Shown in pieces: positions 26,476-35,136 of a stretch of 64,000 nt of DNA (its first letter is position 1; each line of letters starts with the position of its first letter). The position numbers and the translations under genes are program-made. Below the pieces are notes generated by a model that was not told the DNA's origin, made no database searches, and saw only the letters and a program-made list of their open reading frames with translations. Source of the stretch: DASTFP01 sp963816855. GTDB lineage: Bacteria > Verrucomicrobiota > Verrucomicrobiia > Chthoniobacterales > Terrimicrobiaceae. The stretch spans positions 12,908 to 76,907 of the forward strand of contig CAWFMA010000029.1 in the NCBI GenBank assembly GCA_963816855.1, given 5' to 3'.

Positions 26476-27374
26476 TCTACTTCGTCTCCGGCAACGGTCA
26501 TCTTAACAACAGGCAGGCGCTCCTCCTCGCTATCTTGCGCGGAAACGTGGATCAACTCGTCAAGCCGGCGCTTGAGAGCCAAAAATTCCGGGGTAAGAAA
26601 CTGATCCGGGCTTCGCGGGCGAGGAACGGGATTCTCGATAAACTCGCGAATTCCTCCGGGATTGACACCAAGAACAAGGATGCGGTCGGAAAGGTAAATC
26701 GACTCATCGAGATCATGGGTAATGAAAAGAATCGTCACGTCCACCTTCTTCCAAATCTGGAGCAGATACGCCTGCATCTTCGCGCGCGTTAGCGCATCCA
26801 GGGCGCCAAACGGTTCGTCCATTATGAGGATGCGCGGTTCATTTGCAAGGGCCCGGGCGATGGCCACGCGCTGCTTCATGCCACCCGAAAGCTCGTGCGG
26901 ATACGAATCTTCGAAGCGGCTCAGGCCAACCATCTCGAGCCATTCCCGGGCGGTGCCCTCGGCGCCGGCGGAGCTCCGTCCCTGCATTTCAAGACCAAAC
27001 ATGACGTTCTGCTTCACGGTTCTCCATGGAAACAGCGTGTATCCCTGAAAAACCATGCCGCGGTCGCGTCCAGGTCCGGCAACCGGTAGGCCATCGAGAA
27101 GCATCTGGCCTCCCGTGGCGTCGTCGAGTCCCGCCACGATTCGGATGAGAGTCGATTTTCCACAACCCGACGGGCCAATGATGCAGACAAACTCCCGCCG
27201 GTGGATATCCAGAGAAACTTTGTCGAAGACCATGTGCTGATGGTGAGCGGACCCAAAGGCCTTTTGGAGATTCCGGACCGAGAGCACCACCGGCCTCTCC
27301 CGAATGCTCTTGAACCGGGCGGCAACCTGCGGGTCCTGCTTGTGATAATCGGGCAGTTCGATCGAGGTCATCAT
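26472..27374 (-). CDS. ABC transporter ATP-binding protein (nitrate/sulfonate/taurine type) of the guanidine operon
   Basis: A 300-residue ATPase of the SsuB/TauB family with Walker A GPSGCGKST, Q-loop MVFQGYTLFPWRTVKQNVMF, signature LSGGMKQRVAIARALA, Walker B ILIMDEPFGALD and switch His in LFITHDLDES. It energises import together with the permease (27379-28485) and the binding protein (28666-29646). The N-terminal 30 residues before the ABC domain are extra. The gene is four bases from the permease gene and overlaps the small peptide gene downstream. In such operons the solute is annotated as urea-related; guanidine or a related cation is plausible. Confidence 0.92.
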   Translation of the reverse strand: MMTSIELPDYHKQDPQVAARFKSIRERPVVLSVRNLQKAFGSAHHQHMVFDKVSLDIHRREFVCIIGPSGCGKSTLIRIVAGLDDATGGQMLLDGLPVAGPGRDRGMVFQGYTLFPWRTVKQNVMFGLEMQGRSSAGAEGTAREWLEMVGLSRFEDSYPHELSGGMKQRVAIARALANEPRILIMDEPFGALDALTRAKMQAYLLQIWKKVDVTILFITHDLDESIYLSDRILVLGVNPGGIREFIENPVPRPRSPDQFLTPEFLALKRRLDELIHVSAQDSEEERLPVVKMTVAGDEVE

Positions 27375-27378
27375 TCGA

Positions 27379-28485
27379 TCAAACCTCTAGAGAAACTGCC
27401 GGAGTCTGGCGCGAAACTGATGGTCCCGCCTCTCCGACGCCCTCAAGCGCGGACGCGGGGCCGTGTCCCGCCTCAACAGCTTTCCCTGCCCCGTGTCCGG
27501 GCGAAGAGACGATCGGCGCGGATCTGCGAGCCCGGGCCGCGCGTTTCCAGGGAAAGAGAGCCTTGCCCAGCCAGGCCAGCGCAATGTCCGTCGTCAGGCC
27601 AATGATTCCGATCATCATGATCGCCGCGTAGACATTGTCGAAATTCCGGTAGCGCGCCTGCTGGTTGATGAAGAAGGTGATTCCGGACATTGTTCCGACC
27701 ACTTCCGCAACGATCAGGTAGGTCCATGCCCAACCGAGCAGAATGCGCATATCGGTATAGATATCTGTGATCGACGCGGGGATAATGACCCGGGTCACGA
27801 GCCTCAACCCTCGCGCGCCGAGGGTTTGCGACGCCTCGATAAGGGCGGGATCGACCTTGCGCACGGTATTCGCGATCACCAGAACCTGCTGGAAGAACGT
27901 CCCAATCACGATGATTGCAATCTTTGGCCCATCGTCGATGCCAAGAATAGCGACACAAAGGGCGCCGAAAGCGGGAGCGGGCAGATAGCGAAAGAATTCG
28001 ATGAAAGGCTCCTGGAGCCGGGAAAAGAATCGATAGGTGCCGCAAAGAATTCCCAAAGGAACCCCAATGAGCGAAGAGATTAGAAAGCCGAAAAAAATTG
28101 TGCGAATGCTGTGGCCAAGGCTCTCATGCAGCCACGGTTCGTTCGGCAGCCGGGGAGGCGTGGTAAAAGCGGTATAAAGGGACCTGAGCACCTCGTGAGG
28201 AGGAGGCAGGTAAACGGGATTTACCCGATATCCCTTCGGGGCATCGCCGTCTTCGCCGACGCTCTTAAGCTGGCGCGCGAACTCCGCGTTCGGCACTTCC
28301 ATGCCTTCCACGAAATATTCCACGCTTCCCGGGTCCGTGACGCGGGTCAAAGGATGCCAAAGAAAAGGCAGATAGCTCACCGCGCACCAGACGGCCAAGG
28401 GAAGCAGAAAGGAAAAAATCGTCAGAACGAGCCTCAGGCGGTCGGGCAATTCCTCCTTGAGCCCCATCCAATCGCGATGCGCCAT
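27379..28485 (-). CDS. ABC transporter permease (SsuC/TauC type) of the guanidine operon
   Basis: A 368-residue inner-membrane permease. An N-terminal helix (LRLVLTIFSFLLPLAVWCAVSYL) is followed by a soluble segment and then the binding-protein-dependent transport domain with EAA-like loop EASQTLGARGLRLVTRVIIPA. The large segment between helix 1 and the core (residues about 40-110) is typical of permeases in urea/guanidine carboxylase operons. The C-terminal 45 residues are charged and cytoplasmic. It lies four bases before the ATPase gene. Confidence 0.9.
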   Translation of the reverse strand: MAHRDWMGLKEELPDRLRLVLTIFSFLLPLAVWCAVSYLPFLWHPLTRVTDPGSVEYFVEGMEVPNAEFARQLKSVGEDGDAPKGYRVNPVYLPPPHEVLRSLYTAFTTPPRLPNEPWLHESLGHSIRTIFFGFLISSLIGVPLGILCGTYRFFSRLQEPFIEFFRYLPAPAFGALCVAILGIDDGPKIAIIVIGTFFQQVLVIANTVRKVDPALIEASQTLGARGLRLVTRVIIPASITDIYTDMRILLGWAWTYLIVAEVVGTMSGITFFINQQARYRNFDNVYAAIMMIGIIGLTTDIALAWLGKALFPWKRAARARRSAPIVSSPGHGAGKAVEAGHGPASALEGVGEAGPSVSRQTPAVSLEV

Positions 28486-28665
28486 ATTGTGTCGCTTCGG
28501 TGCTGCGGGCCTATCGGGAATTGCTATCCAATAAGGAATTCCGCCCCCGTCTGCCGCGTTTCGAAATCAACAGGAGGAAGACACGCTGCGCCCTGCCGGG
28601 GATCCCTCCGCCGATGTCTGCCCCAAAGGAGCCCGCGCGCCGCGAAAGTTGCACTTCAGCCACAG

Positions 28666-29646
28666 CTAGAGCCCTTCGACGATGCTCGGTGCCAGATAGC
28701 TGCCCGGTTTCTGCGATTCCTTGTAGACCTTGTTGTCCATGTTGAATTGGTTGCCGATGGTCATCGACCCATGGATCGAGTCGAAACCATTGCCCTTCTT
28801 GAAAGCCGCTTTCGCTTCCGCGAGCGGAAGCAGGTGCGTCCCGGGAACATTCTTTGCGTACTCGTCCGCATCCGCCCCGGCCTTCGCCGCCATGATCTTG
28901 ATTGCATCAGCCCGTGTCGCTGGGTCATTCAAATAGTCCACGCACTTGTAGAAAATCCGGACGACCTTCGCCCAGTCGTCCTTGTGCTGGGAAAAACTTA
29001 CCGGATTCACGGCAAGCACGTCGTAAATCAAGCCCTTGGCGTCCGAGCTGGTGAAAAGCTTCTTCGATCCTGGAACCTGTTTAAGAACCTGGCTGGACAC
29101 CGGATACCAGGCGCCTACGGCCGCGACCTTTCCGGAAGCCAGCGTTTGCGGAGTCTCGTTGGTGGCGGTATTAACGATCTCCACATCGGACTGCGTCATA
29201 CCGTTCTGCTTGAGGGCTTCCAGCAGCAGAAGATGTTCGACCAAGGTCGCTTCGATGCCCACTTTTTGCCCTTTGAGGTCCGCGATTGATTCGACCCCTG
29301 GCTTCCCGATAATCATGTCGCTGCCGTCGCTGTAATCGAGAGCCGCAATGATCTTGCTCTTGGCACCGTTGGCGCCAACCACCAACACATCAGTGGCGAC
29401 GGCTGTTACCGCATCCACTTTTCCGGCGGCAAATGCATCCAAAGAGGGCAGGTAATCAAACCAGACGAGATCGACGTCGAGACCGGCTTCCTTGAACCAG
29501 CCCTTTTGCTTGGCGAGTTCAAAAATCGTAAATCCCGGCCAGTCGCTGTAACCGATCTTCAGCGGCTCCGCATACGCGGATCCGGCAAGAAAAGCGGCGA
29601 AAAGGTAAACTCGCAATTTTGGCAGGACTTTCTGGATCGACTTCAT
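28666..29646 (-). CDS. Periplasmic substrate-binding protein (NMT1/SsuA-like) of the guanidine operon
   Basis: A 326-residue secreted binding protein with a Sec signal peptide (MKSIQKVLPKLRVYLFAAFL, cleavage likely after SAYA). The mature protein has the type 2 periplasmic fold: LKIGYSDWPGFTIFELAKQK at its start, DAVTAVATDVLVVGA in lobe 1, and VGAWYPVSSQVLKQVPGSKK. It captures the nitrogen compound for the ABC importer. It is the first gene of the operon. Its 150-base leader carries a hairpin (29661-29690) and begins beside a dispersed repeat. Confidence 0.92.
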   Translation of the reverse strand: MKSIQKVLPKLRVYLFAAFLAGSAYAEPLKIGYSDWPGFTIFELAKQKGWFKEAGLDVDLVWFDYLPSLDAFAAGKVDAVTAVATDVLVVGANGAKSKIIAALDYSDGSDMIIGKPGVESIADLKGQKVGIEATLVEHLLLLEALKQNGMTQSDVEIVNTATNETPQTLASGKVAAVGAWYPVSSQVLKQVPGSKKLFTSSDAKGLIYDVLAVNPVSFSQHKDDWAKVVRIFYKCVDYLNDPATRADAIKIMAAKAGADADEYAKNVPGTHLLPLAEAKAAFKKGNGFDSIHGSMTIGNQFNMDNKVYKESQKPGSYLAPSIVEGL

Positions 29647-29660
29647 AGGATGCTGGGAGC

Positions 29661-29690
29661 GCTACGGTGATTGGGTAACTCTCGCGTAGC
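29661..29690 (-). promoter_or_regulatory. Stem-loop in the leader of the guanidine transport operon
   Basis: A perfect six-base-pair inverted repeat (GCTACG / CGTAGC) encloses an 18-base loop, 15 bases before the start codon of the binding-protein gene. It could hold the ribosome-binding region or be an operator. The leader was compared by eye with the conserved core of guanidine-I, -II and -III riboswitches and does not match, so no riboswitch is called. Confidence 0.35.
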
Positions 29691-29795
29691 AAGAGCCGTG
29701 CCATCGGCGCAGGGTCCCGAATCAGCAAGCAGCCAGGAACCGGACGCCGGCTACGGGAATCGACTGTCGCGCTCAAGCCAGCGATTGCCGGGCGC

Positions 29796-29875
29796 CTAGA
29801 AGACCGTTGAAAAACCCCGGCTCGTCGCGCCCTCCGGGTTGCGTGGCATACGCGGGTTTCTCAACACTCTTCTAG
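29796..29875. repeat. 80-bp MITE-like repeat (short, internally deleted copy)
   Basis: It starts CTAGAAGACCGTTGAAAAAC and ends with the inverted counterpart (GGGTTTCTCAACACTCTTCTAG, 29854-29875, read on the plus strand). It keeps the core TCGCGCCCTCCGGGTTGC and the GTGGCAT block of the 311-bp copy at 1656-1966, and lacks about 230 bases in between. It sits between the amidotransferase gene and the guanidine operon. The CTAG at its right end provides the stop codon of the neighbouring gene. Confidence 0.75.
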
Positions 29876-30576
29876 CAGACCATCTCTGTCCAGCGCGCGA
29901 AAACTGTTGACGCCGTATCGCGCAGCACCGGCAGGCATTGGTGCCCTTGACGGCGTATCAAATCCGCATCGATCCCCGATTCAACGAGCAGCCCATAGGC
30001 TCTCGCCACGGCCTGGTCCAGAAGTTTCGGGGTCATCTCGAGGTGAAATTGGAGCCCATATAGCGCGTGCCCGTAGCGAAAGACCTGGTTCTGCGTGAGC
30101 GCCGACCACGCAAGCCGCATGCCGCCGGGAGGAATCTCGAACACATCCCCGTGCCAGTGGGTGGCAACGAACGTTGGGGGGAAGCCCCTCCAGAGGGGAT
30201 CGTAGCGAGAAATCGGATCAAGCGTCACCTCGAAAAACCCCATTTCACGCCGCCCCGGCCGCACCCGGGCCCCAAGGGCCAAAGCCATGAGCTGAGCGCC
30301 CAGGCATAGTCCGAGAGCCGGCTTGCCTTGAGCCGCCGCCTGACGCACCAAGGCGCACTCGCCTGAAAGGTAGGGAAACCGGTGTTGTTCGTAGGCTCCC
30401 TGGGGCCCGCCGCCCAACACGAGGGCCGCGAAGCCGTCGAGGGAGGTGGGGACCGCCTCTCCCAGATCGGGCCTGATAACGTCTATCGGCAGCCCCGCGA
30501 CGTCGAGGATCTCACCGAGCAAGCCGGGCCGATCGACATCGCTGTGCTGAACAAAAAGAACTCTCCTCTTCCTCAT
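29872..30576 (-). CDS. Class I glutamine amidotransferase-like protein
   Basis: A 234-residue protein starting MRKRRVLFVQHSDVDRPGLL. The class I GATase triad is present: nucleophile Cys91 in ALGLCLGAQLMALALGARV, His178 and Glu180 in LYGLQFHLEMTP; LVLGGGPQGAYEQ forms the oxyanion-side loop. Stand-alone members resemble the GMP synthase glutaminase domain and may act on gamma-glutamyl compounds or amides. Gene position between a Cache-LuxR regulator and the guanidine operon suggests nitrogen metabolism. The frame is open 333 bases upstream into the regulator gene, but the ATG at 30576 is the natural start. Its TAG stop is formed by the inverted end of the repeat at 29796-29875. Confidence 0.85.
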   Translation of the reverse strand: MRKRRVLFVQHSDVDRPGLLGEILDVAGLPIDVIRPDLGEAVPTSLDGFAALVLGGGPQGAYEQHRFPYLSGECALVRQAAAQGKPALGLCLGAQLMALALGARVRPGRREMGFFEVTLDPISRYDPLWRGFPPTFVATHWHGDVFEIPPGGMRLAWSALTQNQVFRYGHALYGLQFHLEMTPKLLDQAVARAYGLLVESGIDADLIRRQGHQCLPVLRDTASTVFARWTEMVC

Positions 30577-30814
30577 AAAATCCCGTTGACCCGGCCCGGA
30601 ATCGCTTTCAAGTATGGGAGTCCGGCAAAAAACGCGATGTCTGTCGCGAGGGGATTCTGTCTCGCCCTCAATCGGAATCGCCACGCGACATTCTCCATGG
30701 CCGCATATATTTCCCCCGACCCGGCATTTACCGCAATAGGAAGGTCTTCCTAATTCCAGTGAGCGAAGTTCGGTAGCAGTTATTCTCCTTGGACGTGCTG
30801 ACTCCGGAAGATTT

Positions 30815-31873
30815 TTAAGCCCCGGACCCGTTCGGTGAACAACCGTTCCTTGCCGCAAAACGTAGACGCTCCACGGCGATTGCGGCGGAGCAACGGTTTT
30901 CAACTCCAAGTTTCCGAAAGATCTTGTCCATATGGTTTTTCACGGTATGCGCGCTGATCCCCAGGATGATTGCAATTTCCTCATTGGATTTGCCTTGCGC
31001 GACCCACTCTGCGACTTCCCGTTCCCGGGGGCTGAGGTCCAGGGCGCCCCGCATAGACGAACCATCCATGACCTGCTCGTCCACGAGCAGAAGAAAGGAT
31101 CCGGCGTAAGGGTGCCGGGTCAATCGCACCGCCAACTTGCGCAGTCCGCGGACGAAGGTCCATCCCTCGCCCTGCCTGAGACGCCCGGGAAAAAGACTGC
31201 GCCGGATTTTCCTCGCCACCAAGTCATCGAGTGGTCCGGGAAGACGGTGATCGGCAACCGGCGCGCTTCCCACATACCGGCAAATCAGCTGGAAGGTAGC
31301 CCGGCTGCAATAGCGTACTCGGCCATCCTCGCCGAGCAAAACGTGCCCGCGACCGAAACTCGCCTCCACGGACTCGAAGAGATTCGGCTCGTCGGCGGCT
31401 TCCAGAAGCCAATCCAGGTGGACGTCAAAACCGACCACACCGAGGCAGCTCGAATCATGAAGGATGGGAGCCGTCATGCTGGTGATGAAAAGCTCTTTTC
31501 CTGCGACTCGATACTGGTAAGGATCGATCAGCACTTCCGCTCTTCGACGGGCGGGCGCCAGATACCAATCGGCCTCGGGTTTGTCGTAGTCGATGTTGGC
31601 CTCAAGCCGGATTCGGCCGCCGTAGCGGTGCCAGAAGGGCACGAACCGCCCGGTTTGATCGTGCCCCGAAGTGCCGGCAAAGATGGTATCCAGTCCGTCC
31701 AAGGCGTTGGGCTCCCAGACGGTCCAAACACCAAGCCACCCCGAGTTCGCCACCAGCACCCTCCTCATAATCTCAAGAAAGACTCCGCGGTCAGCGAGTC
31801 CGAGAGACTTGAGAGATGAAAAAACGCTCGCGAGTTGGCTGGCGCGGTTCATTGTTTCCGGCCGCACCGACAT
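30815..31873 (-). CDS. LuxR-type transcriptional regulator with an N-terminal Cache-like sensor domain
   Basis: A 352-residue one-component regulator. Residues about 35-165 resemble a dCache ligand-binding module (WLGVWTVWEPNALDGLDTIF, then a D-x-W-Y-L motif and DPYQYRVAGKELFITSMTAP, GVVGFDVHLDWLLEA) although no transmembrane helix flanks it, so sensing is probably cytoplasmic. The C-terminus is a LuxR helix-turn-helix (LSPREREVAEWVAQGKSNEE, ISAHTVKNHMDKIFRKLGV). It is encoded upstream of, and on the same strand as, the amidotransferase and guanidine operon, and is the best candidate for their regulator. Ligand unknown; Cache domains of this kind often bind amines or amino acids. Confidence 0.85.
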   Translation of the reverse strand: MSVRPETMNRASQLASVFSSLKSLGLADRGVFLEIMRRVLVANSGWLGVWTVWEPNALDGLDTIFAGTSGHDQTGRFVPFWHRYGGRIRLEANIDYDKPEADWYLAPARRRAEVLIDPYQYRVAGKELFITSMTAPILHDSSCLGVVGFDVHLDWLLEAADEPNLFESVEASFGRGHVLLGEDGRVRYCSRATFQLICRYVGSAPVADHRLPGPLDDLVARKIRRSLFPGRLRQGEGWTFVRGLRKLAVRLTRHPYAGSFLLLVDEQVMDGSSMRGALDLSPREREVAEWVAQGKSNEEIAIILGISAHTVKNHMDKIFRKLGVENRCSAAIAVERLRFAARNGCSPNGSGA

Positions 31874-32010
31874 GATGACAGAAGTAAGCAGTTTTCATAC
31901 CTGTGTCTGCTGGACCTGAAAGATTGACCTGGAAGCTCTCCCAACATAGTTTGCCCGACTTCAGCGAGAGCGGTCGTGGCGGAAGACCGCCGCTGCGGCA
32001 AACGACAGTA

Positions 32011-33129
32011 ATGGCCAAAGTCACCCTTAAAAACGTTTACAAGATCTACCCCGGAGAGAGAGGCAAGGACGTCACGGCCGTAGAGGATTTCAGCCTGGAA
32101 ATCAAGGACCGGGAGTTCGTGGTGTTCGTAGGCCCTTCGGGATGCGGAAAATCCACGACCTTGCGAATGATCGCCGGGCTGGAGGAGATTTCGAAGGGCG
32201 GGGTCTGGATTGCCGACCAGCTCGTGAATGATCTTCCCCCAAAGGACCGCGACATCGCGATGGTTTTTCAAAACTACGCGCTCTACCCACATATGAGCGT
32301 CTACGACAACATGGCGTTCGGCTTGGAGTTGCGAAAGTATCCCAAAGCGGAGATCAAAAAGCGCGTTCTTGAAGCCGCGGGGATTCTGGGCATCGAGCAA
32401 TTTCTTGATCGCCGGCCCAAGGCCCTCTCCGGCGGGCAACGCCAGCGGGTTGCCGTTGGTCGCGCCATTGTGCGCCAGCCCGAAGTTTTCCTTTTTGACG
32501 AACCCCTCTCAAACCTCGACGCGAAGATGCGCGTGCAAATGCGCACGGAAATCACAAAATTGCACCAACGGCTTCAGGCGACGATGATTTACGTGACCCA
32601 CGATCAGATCGAGGCGATGACCATGGGCACCCGCATCGTCGTGATGAAGGACGGGGTGATTCAACAGGTCGACAGTCCCCTCAAAATTTACAACGAGCCG
32701 ACAAACCTTTTTGTCGCGGGATTTTTAGGGAGCCCGCCGATGAATTTCATCAAGGGTTCATTACAATCAAAGGATGGCGGGCTGGTCTTTCAGGAGATCT
32801 CCGACGGCCCGATCAAGGTCAAGCTCGGCGAGCGCAGGGCCGCCGCCGGTTATGCCGGCAAAGAAATCATCCTCGGCGTTCGGCCGGAAAATTGCGATCT
32901 GGCGGTGCCGGAGCAAGCCGGATCGAACAATTGCTTCGAGGCCACCGTGGATTTCGTCGAACCAATGGGCGCGGAAACCTATTTCCATTTGCAGACGGGG
33001 GCCCACTCGGTCATCAGCCGCAGCCCGGCCGGAGCGCAGCAAACCGATGCGGGCCAGCGATTCAAGTTCCGGATCAGCGCGGCCGCCGCGCACCTCTTCG
33101 ACCCGGTAACCACCCACCGGATCGTGTGA
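32011..33129 (+). CDS. ugpC: ABC transporter ATP-binding protein, sugar type (UgpC/MsmK/MalK family)
   Basis: A 372-residue ATPase: Walker A GPSGCGKST, Q-loop MVFQNYALYPHMSVYDNMAF, signature LSGGQRQRVAVGRAIV, Walker B VFLFDEPLSNLDAKMR, switch His in YVTHDQIEAM, followed by a C-terminal TOBE/regulatory domain (IILGVRPENCDL). It powers carbohydrate or glycerol-phosphate importers. No permease or binding protein gene is adjacent, so it may be a shared ATPase serving several importers, as MsiK does. ATG at 32011 is preferred to earlier in-frame codons because the family begins MAKVTLKNVYK. Confidence 0.93.
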   Translation: MAKVTLKNVYKIYPGERGKDVTAVEDFSLEIKDREFVVFVGPSGCGKSTTLRMIAGLEEISKGGVWIADQLVNDLPPKDRDIAMVFQNYALYPHMSVYDNMAFGLELRKYPKAEIKKRVLEAAGILGIEQFLDRRPKALSGGQRQRVAVGRAIVRQPEVFLFDEPLSNLDAKMRVQMRTEITKLHQRLQATMIYVTHDQIEAMTMGTRIVVMKDGVIQQVDSPLKIYNEPTNLFVAGFLGSPPMNFIKGSLQSKDGGLVFQEISDGPIKVKLGERRAAAGYAGKEIILGVRPENCDLAVPEQAGSNNCFEATVDFVEPMGAETYFHLQTGAHSVISRSPAGAQQTDAGQRFKFRISAAAAHLFDPVTTHRIV

Positions 33130-33184
33130 ATCCGGCCAATCGAGGACTCCGGCGCTTCGCGCAATTGACAGAAACCTTTCCGCT

Positions 33185-33472
33185 ATGAGCAGCTCCCATC
33201 TTGATGTTCGACATGTTGCCCGATTGGCTCGTATCGCCCTCTCGGAGGAAGAAGTCGTCGCCTTTGAGGACCAGCTCGGGCGGGTTCTTGGTTACATCGA
33301 GCATCTCAAAAAGCTCGACGTTTCGGATGTCGAGCCGACCGCGCATACCTCGCCAATCTTCAATGTGACTCGCGAGGACGTGCCCGGTGCCAGTCTTCCT
33401 CGGGGGGCGGCCCTGGCGATTGCGCCGCGGGTCGCCAATAACCTGATTCTCGTTCCGAAAGTTGTCGAGTAG
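33185..33472 (+). CDS. gatC: Aspartyl/glutamyl-tRNA(Asn/Gln) amidotransferase subunit C
   Basis: A 95-residue protein with typical GatC sequence: VRHVARLARIALSEEEVVAF, the GYIEHLKKLDVSDVEPTAHT motif and the C-terminal LPRGAALAIAP / ILVPKVVE. It stabilises GatA in the complex that amidates misacylated Glu-tRNA(Gln) or Asp-tRNA(Asn). gatA follows after 84 bases; gatB is not in the window. Confidence 0.95.
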   Translation: MSSSHLDVRHVARLARIALSEEEVVAFEDQLGRVLGYIEHLKKLDVSDVEPTAHTSPIFNVTREDVPGASLPRGAALAIAPRVANNLILVPKVVE

Positions 33473-33556
33473 GCTGAGCCTCCCTGCCGGAAGAGATGAG
33501 TCGCCGATTGCCGGAGAACCTTGAAGCGACCGAACCCGCTCATCGCTAGGCTTTTC

Positions 33557-35005
33557 ATGGACCTTGTTCGCCTTACCATTTCCGAACTTCAGAAGGGCTT
33601 TCGCGCCGGGACCTTTCACCCGGTCGATGTCCTCCGCGCTCTTGAGTTGCGCATCCAGGAAGTCGAGCCGTCCGTGCAAGCGTTTCTTTCGCGTGATTTC
33701 GAGGCGGCCCTTCGCCGGGCGGAGGCGGCCGACGTTGCCCTGCCTCTCGGCGGAATTCCCGTTGGCATCAAAGATGTTATCAACGTGCAGGGCGACCCGT
33801 GCGGCTGCGCTTCGAGAATTCTCGAGGGCTACACCGCGCCCTACGATGCCACGGCCATCGCGCGTCTAAGGGCCGCTGGCGCGATACCATTTGGCAGACT
33901 GAATATGGACGAGTTCGCCATGGGTTCGTCGACCGAAAACTCCGCTTTTCAAACGACTCGCAACCCTTGGGACACCTCTCGCATCCCCGGCGGATCCAGC
34001 GGCGGGTCGGCCGCCGCGGTCGCCGCCTGCGAAGTCCCCGCCGCCTTGGGATCGGATACCGGCGGCTCGATCCGCCAACCGGCTTCGCTTTGCGGATGCG
34101 TTGGCCTTAAGCCGAGTTACGGGCGCGTATCGCGTTACGGGCTGGTTGCCTTTGCTTCCTCGCTGGATCAAATCGGCCCAGTGGCGCGTTCGACACGCGA
34201 TTGCGCGCTGTTGCTCAATGCAATCGCCGGGCGTGACCCGATGGATTCCACCTCGCTCGACCTTCCGGCAGAGGATTTCACTTCGGAACTCGATCGCGAT
34301 CTCAAAGGGGTCCGCCTGGGGATTCCAAAGGAGTATTTTGTTGACGGCATGGATAACCGTGTGAAGTCCACGATCGAAGCCGCGATCCGGCAATGTGCGG
34401 AACATGGCGCCGAGCTCGTCGAGATCTCTCTGCCCCATACCGAATACGCCGTCTCGGTCTATTACATCATCGCGACAGCCGAAGCCTCCGCGAATCTTGC
34501 CCGCTTTGACGGCGTGCGATACGGGCGGAGATCGGATAAGCCGAGAGACCTCACGGACCTCTACGTTCGCACCCGGGAGGAGGGATTTGGAAACGAGGTG
34601 AAGCGCCGCATCATCCTCGGAACCTATGTGCTATCGAGCGGCTACTACGACGCCTACTACCTCCGGGCACAAAAGGTCCGCACCCTTATCCGCCAGGACT
34701 TTGTGCAGGCCTTCGAGAAGGTGGATGTGGTTGTTTGTCCCACCTCGCCGGAAGTCGCCTTTCCGATCGGCGAACGCACCAGCGATCCGCTGAAAATGTA
34801 CCTTGCGGATATTTTCACGATTGCCGCCAATCTCGCGGGAATTTGCGGGATCAGCGTCCCCGGCGGATTCATCGACGAGGGCGGAAGAAAACTCCCGGTA
34901 GGTCTTCAGTTCCTTGGCAAGCCTCTCGCCGAAAGCAGACTCCTGGGGGTCGCCGATGCGTACGAGCGTGTCTCGGGCTGGAGCAAACAAATCGCGCCCG
35001 TGTGA
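33557..35005 (+). CDS. gatA: Aspartyl/glutamyl-tRNA(Asn/Gln) amidotransferase subunit A
   Basis: Glutaminase subunit that supplies ammonia for Gln-tRNA or Asn-tRNA formation. It is an amidase-signature enzyme with Lys72 in GIPVGIKDVINVQGDP, Ser148 in IPGGSSGGSAAAVAACEVP and nucleophile Ser171 in GSDTGGSIRQPASLCGCVGL. MDEFAMGSSTENSAF is diagnostic of GatA. The 482-residue length is standard. ATG at 33557 is preferred over the in-frame ORF start 36 bases upstream because family members start at MxLxxLTISEL. It forms a pair with gatC. Confidence 0.96.
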   Translation: MDLVRLTISELQKGFRAGTFHPVDVLRALELRIQEVEPSVQAFLSRDFEAALRRAEAADVALPLGGIPVGIKDVINVQGDPCGCASRILEGYTAPYDATAIARLRAAGAIPFGRLNMDEFAMGSSTENSAFQTTRNPWDTSRIPGGSSGGSAAAVAACEVPAALGSDTGGSIRQPASLCGCVGLKPSYGRVSRYGLVAFASSLDQIGPVARSTRDCALLLNAIAGRDPMDSTSLDLPAEDFTSELDRDLKGVRLGIPKEYFVDGMDNRVKSTIEAAIRQCAEHGAELVEISLPHTEYAVSVYYIIATAEASANLARFDGVRYGRRSDKPRDLTDLYVRTREEGFGNEVKRRIILGTYVLSSGYYDAYYLRAQKVRTLIRQDFVQAFEKVDVVVCPTSPEVAFPIGERTSDPLKMYLADIFTIAANLAGICGISVPGGFIDEGGRKLPVGLQFLGKPLAESRLLGVADAYERVSGWSKQIAPV

Positions 35006-35136
35006 GCCGGGAAAAACTTGGCCTCGAACAGCTGGGTGAGCGCGCCCGAAGCCTCGATGCGAGAAAAACTGGCCCGCCCCCCCTGCAACCGAAGGGCTGG
35101 ACATCTTGAGCGTTTTACCTAGTTTCAGACTTTCGA

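Noticed and set aside
29647..29795. Guanidine riboswitch before the guanidine operon
   Set aside because: The conserved guanidine-I core and the paired ACGR loops of guanidine-II were not found by eye; only a simple hairpin is present. A covariance search of this leader would settle it.
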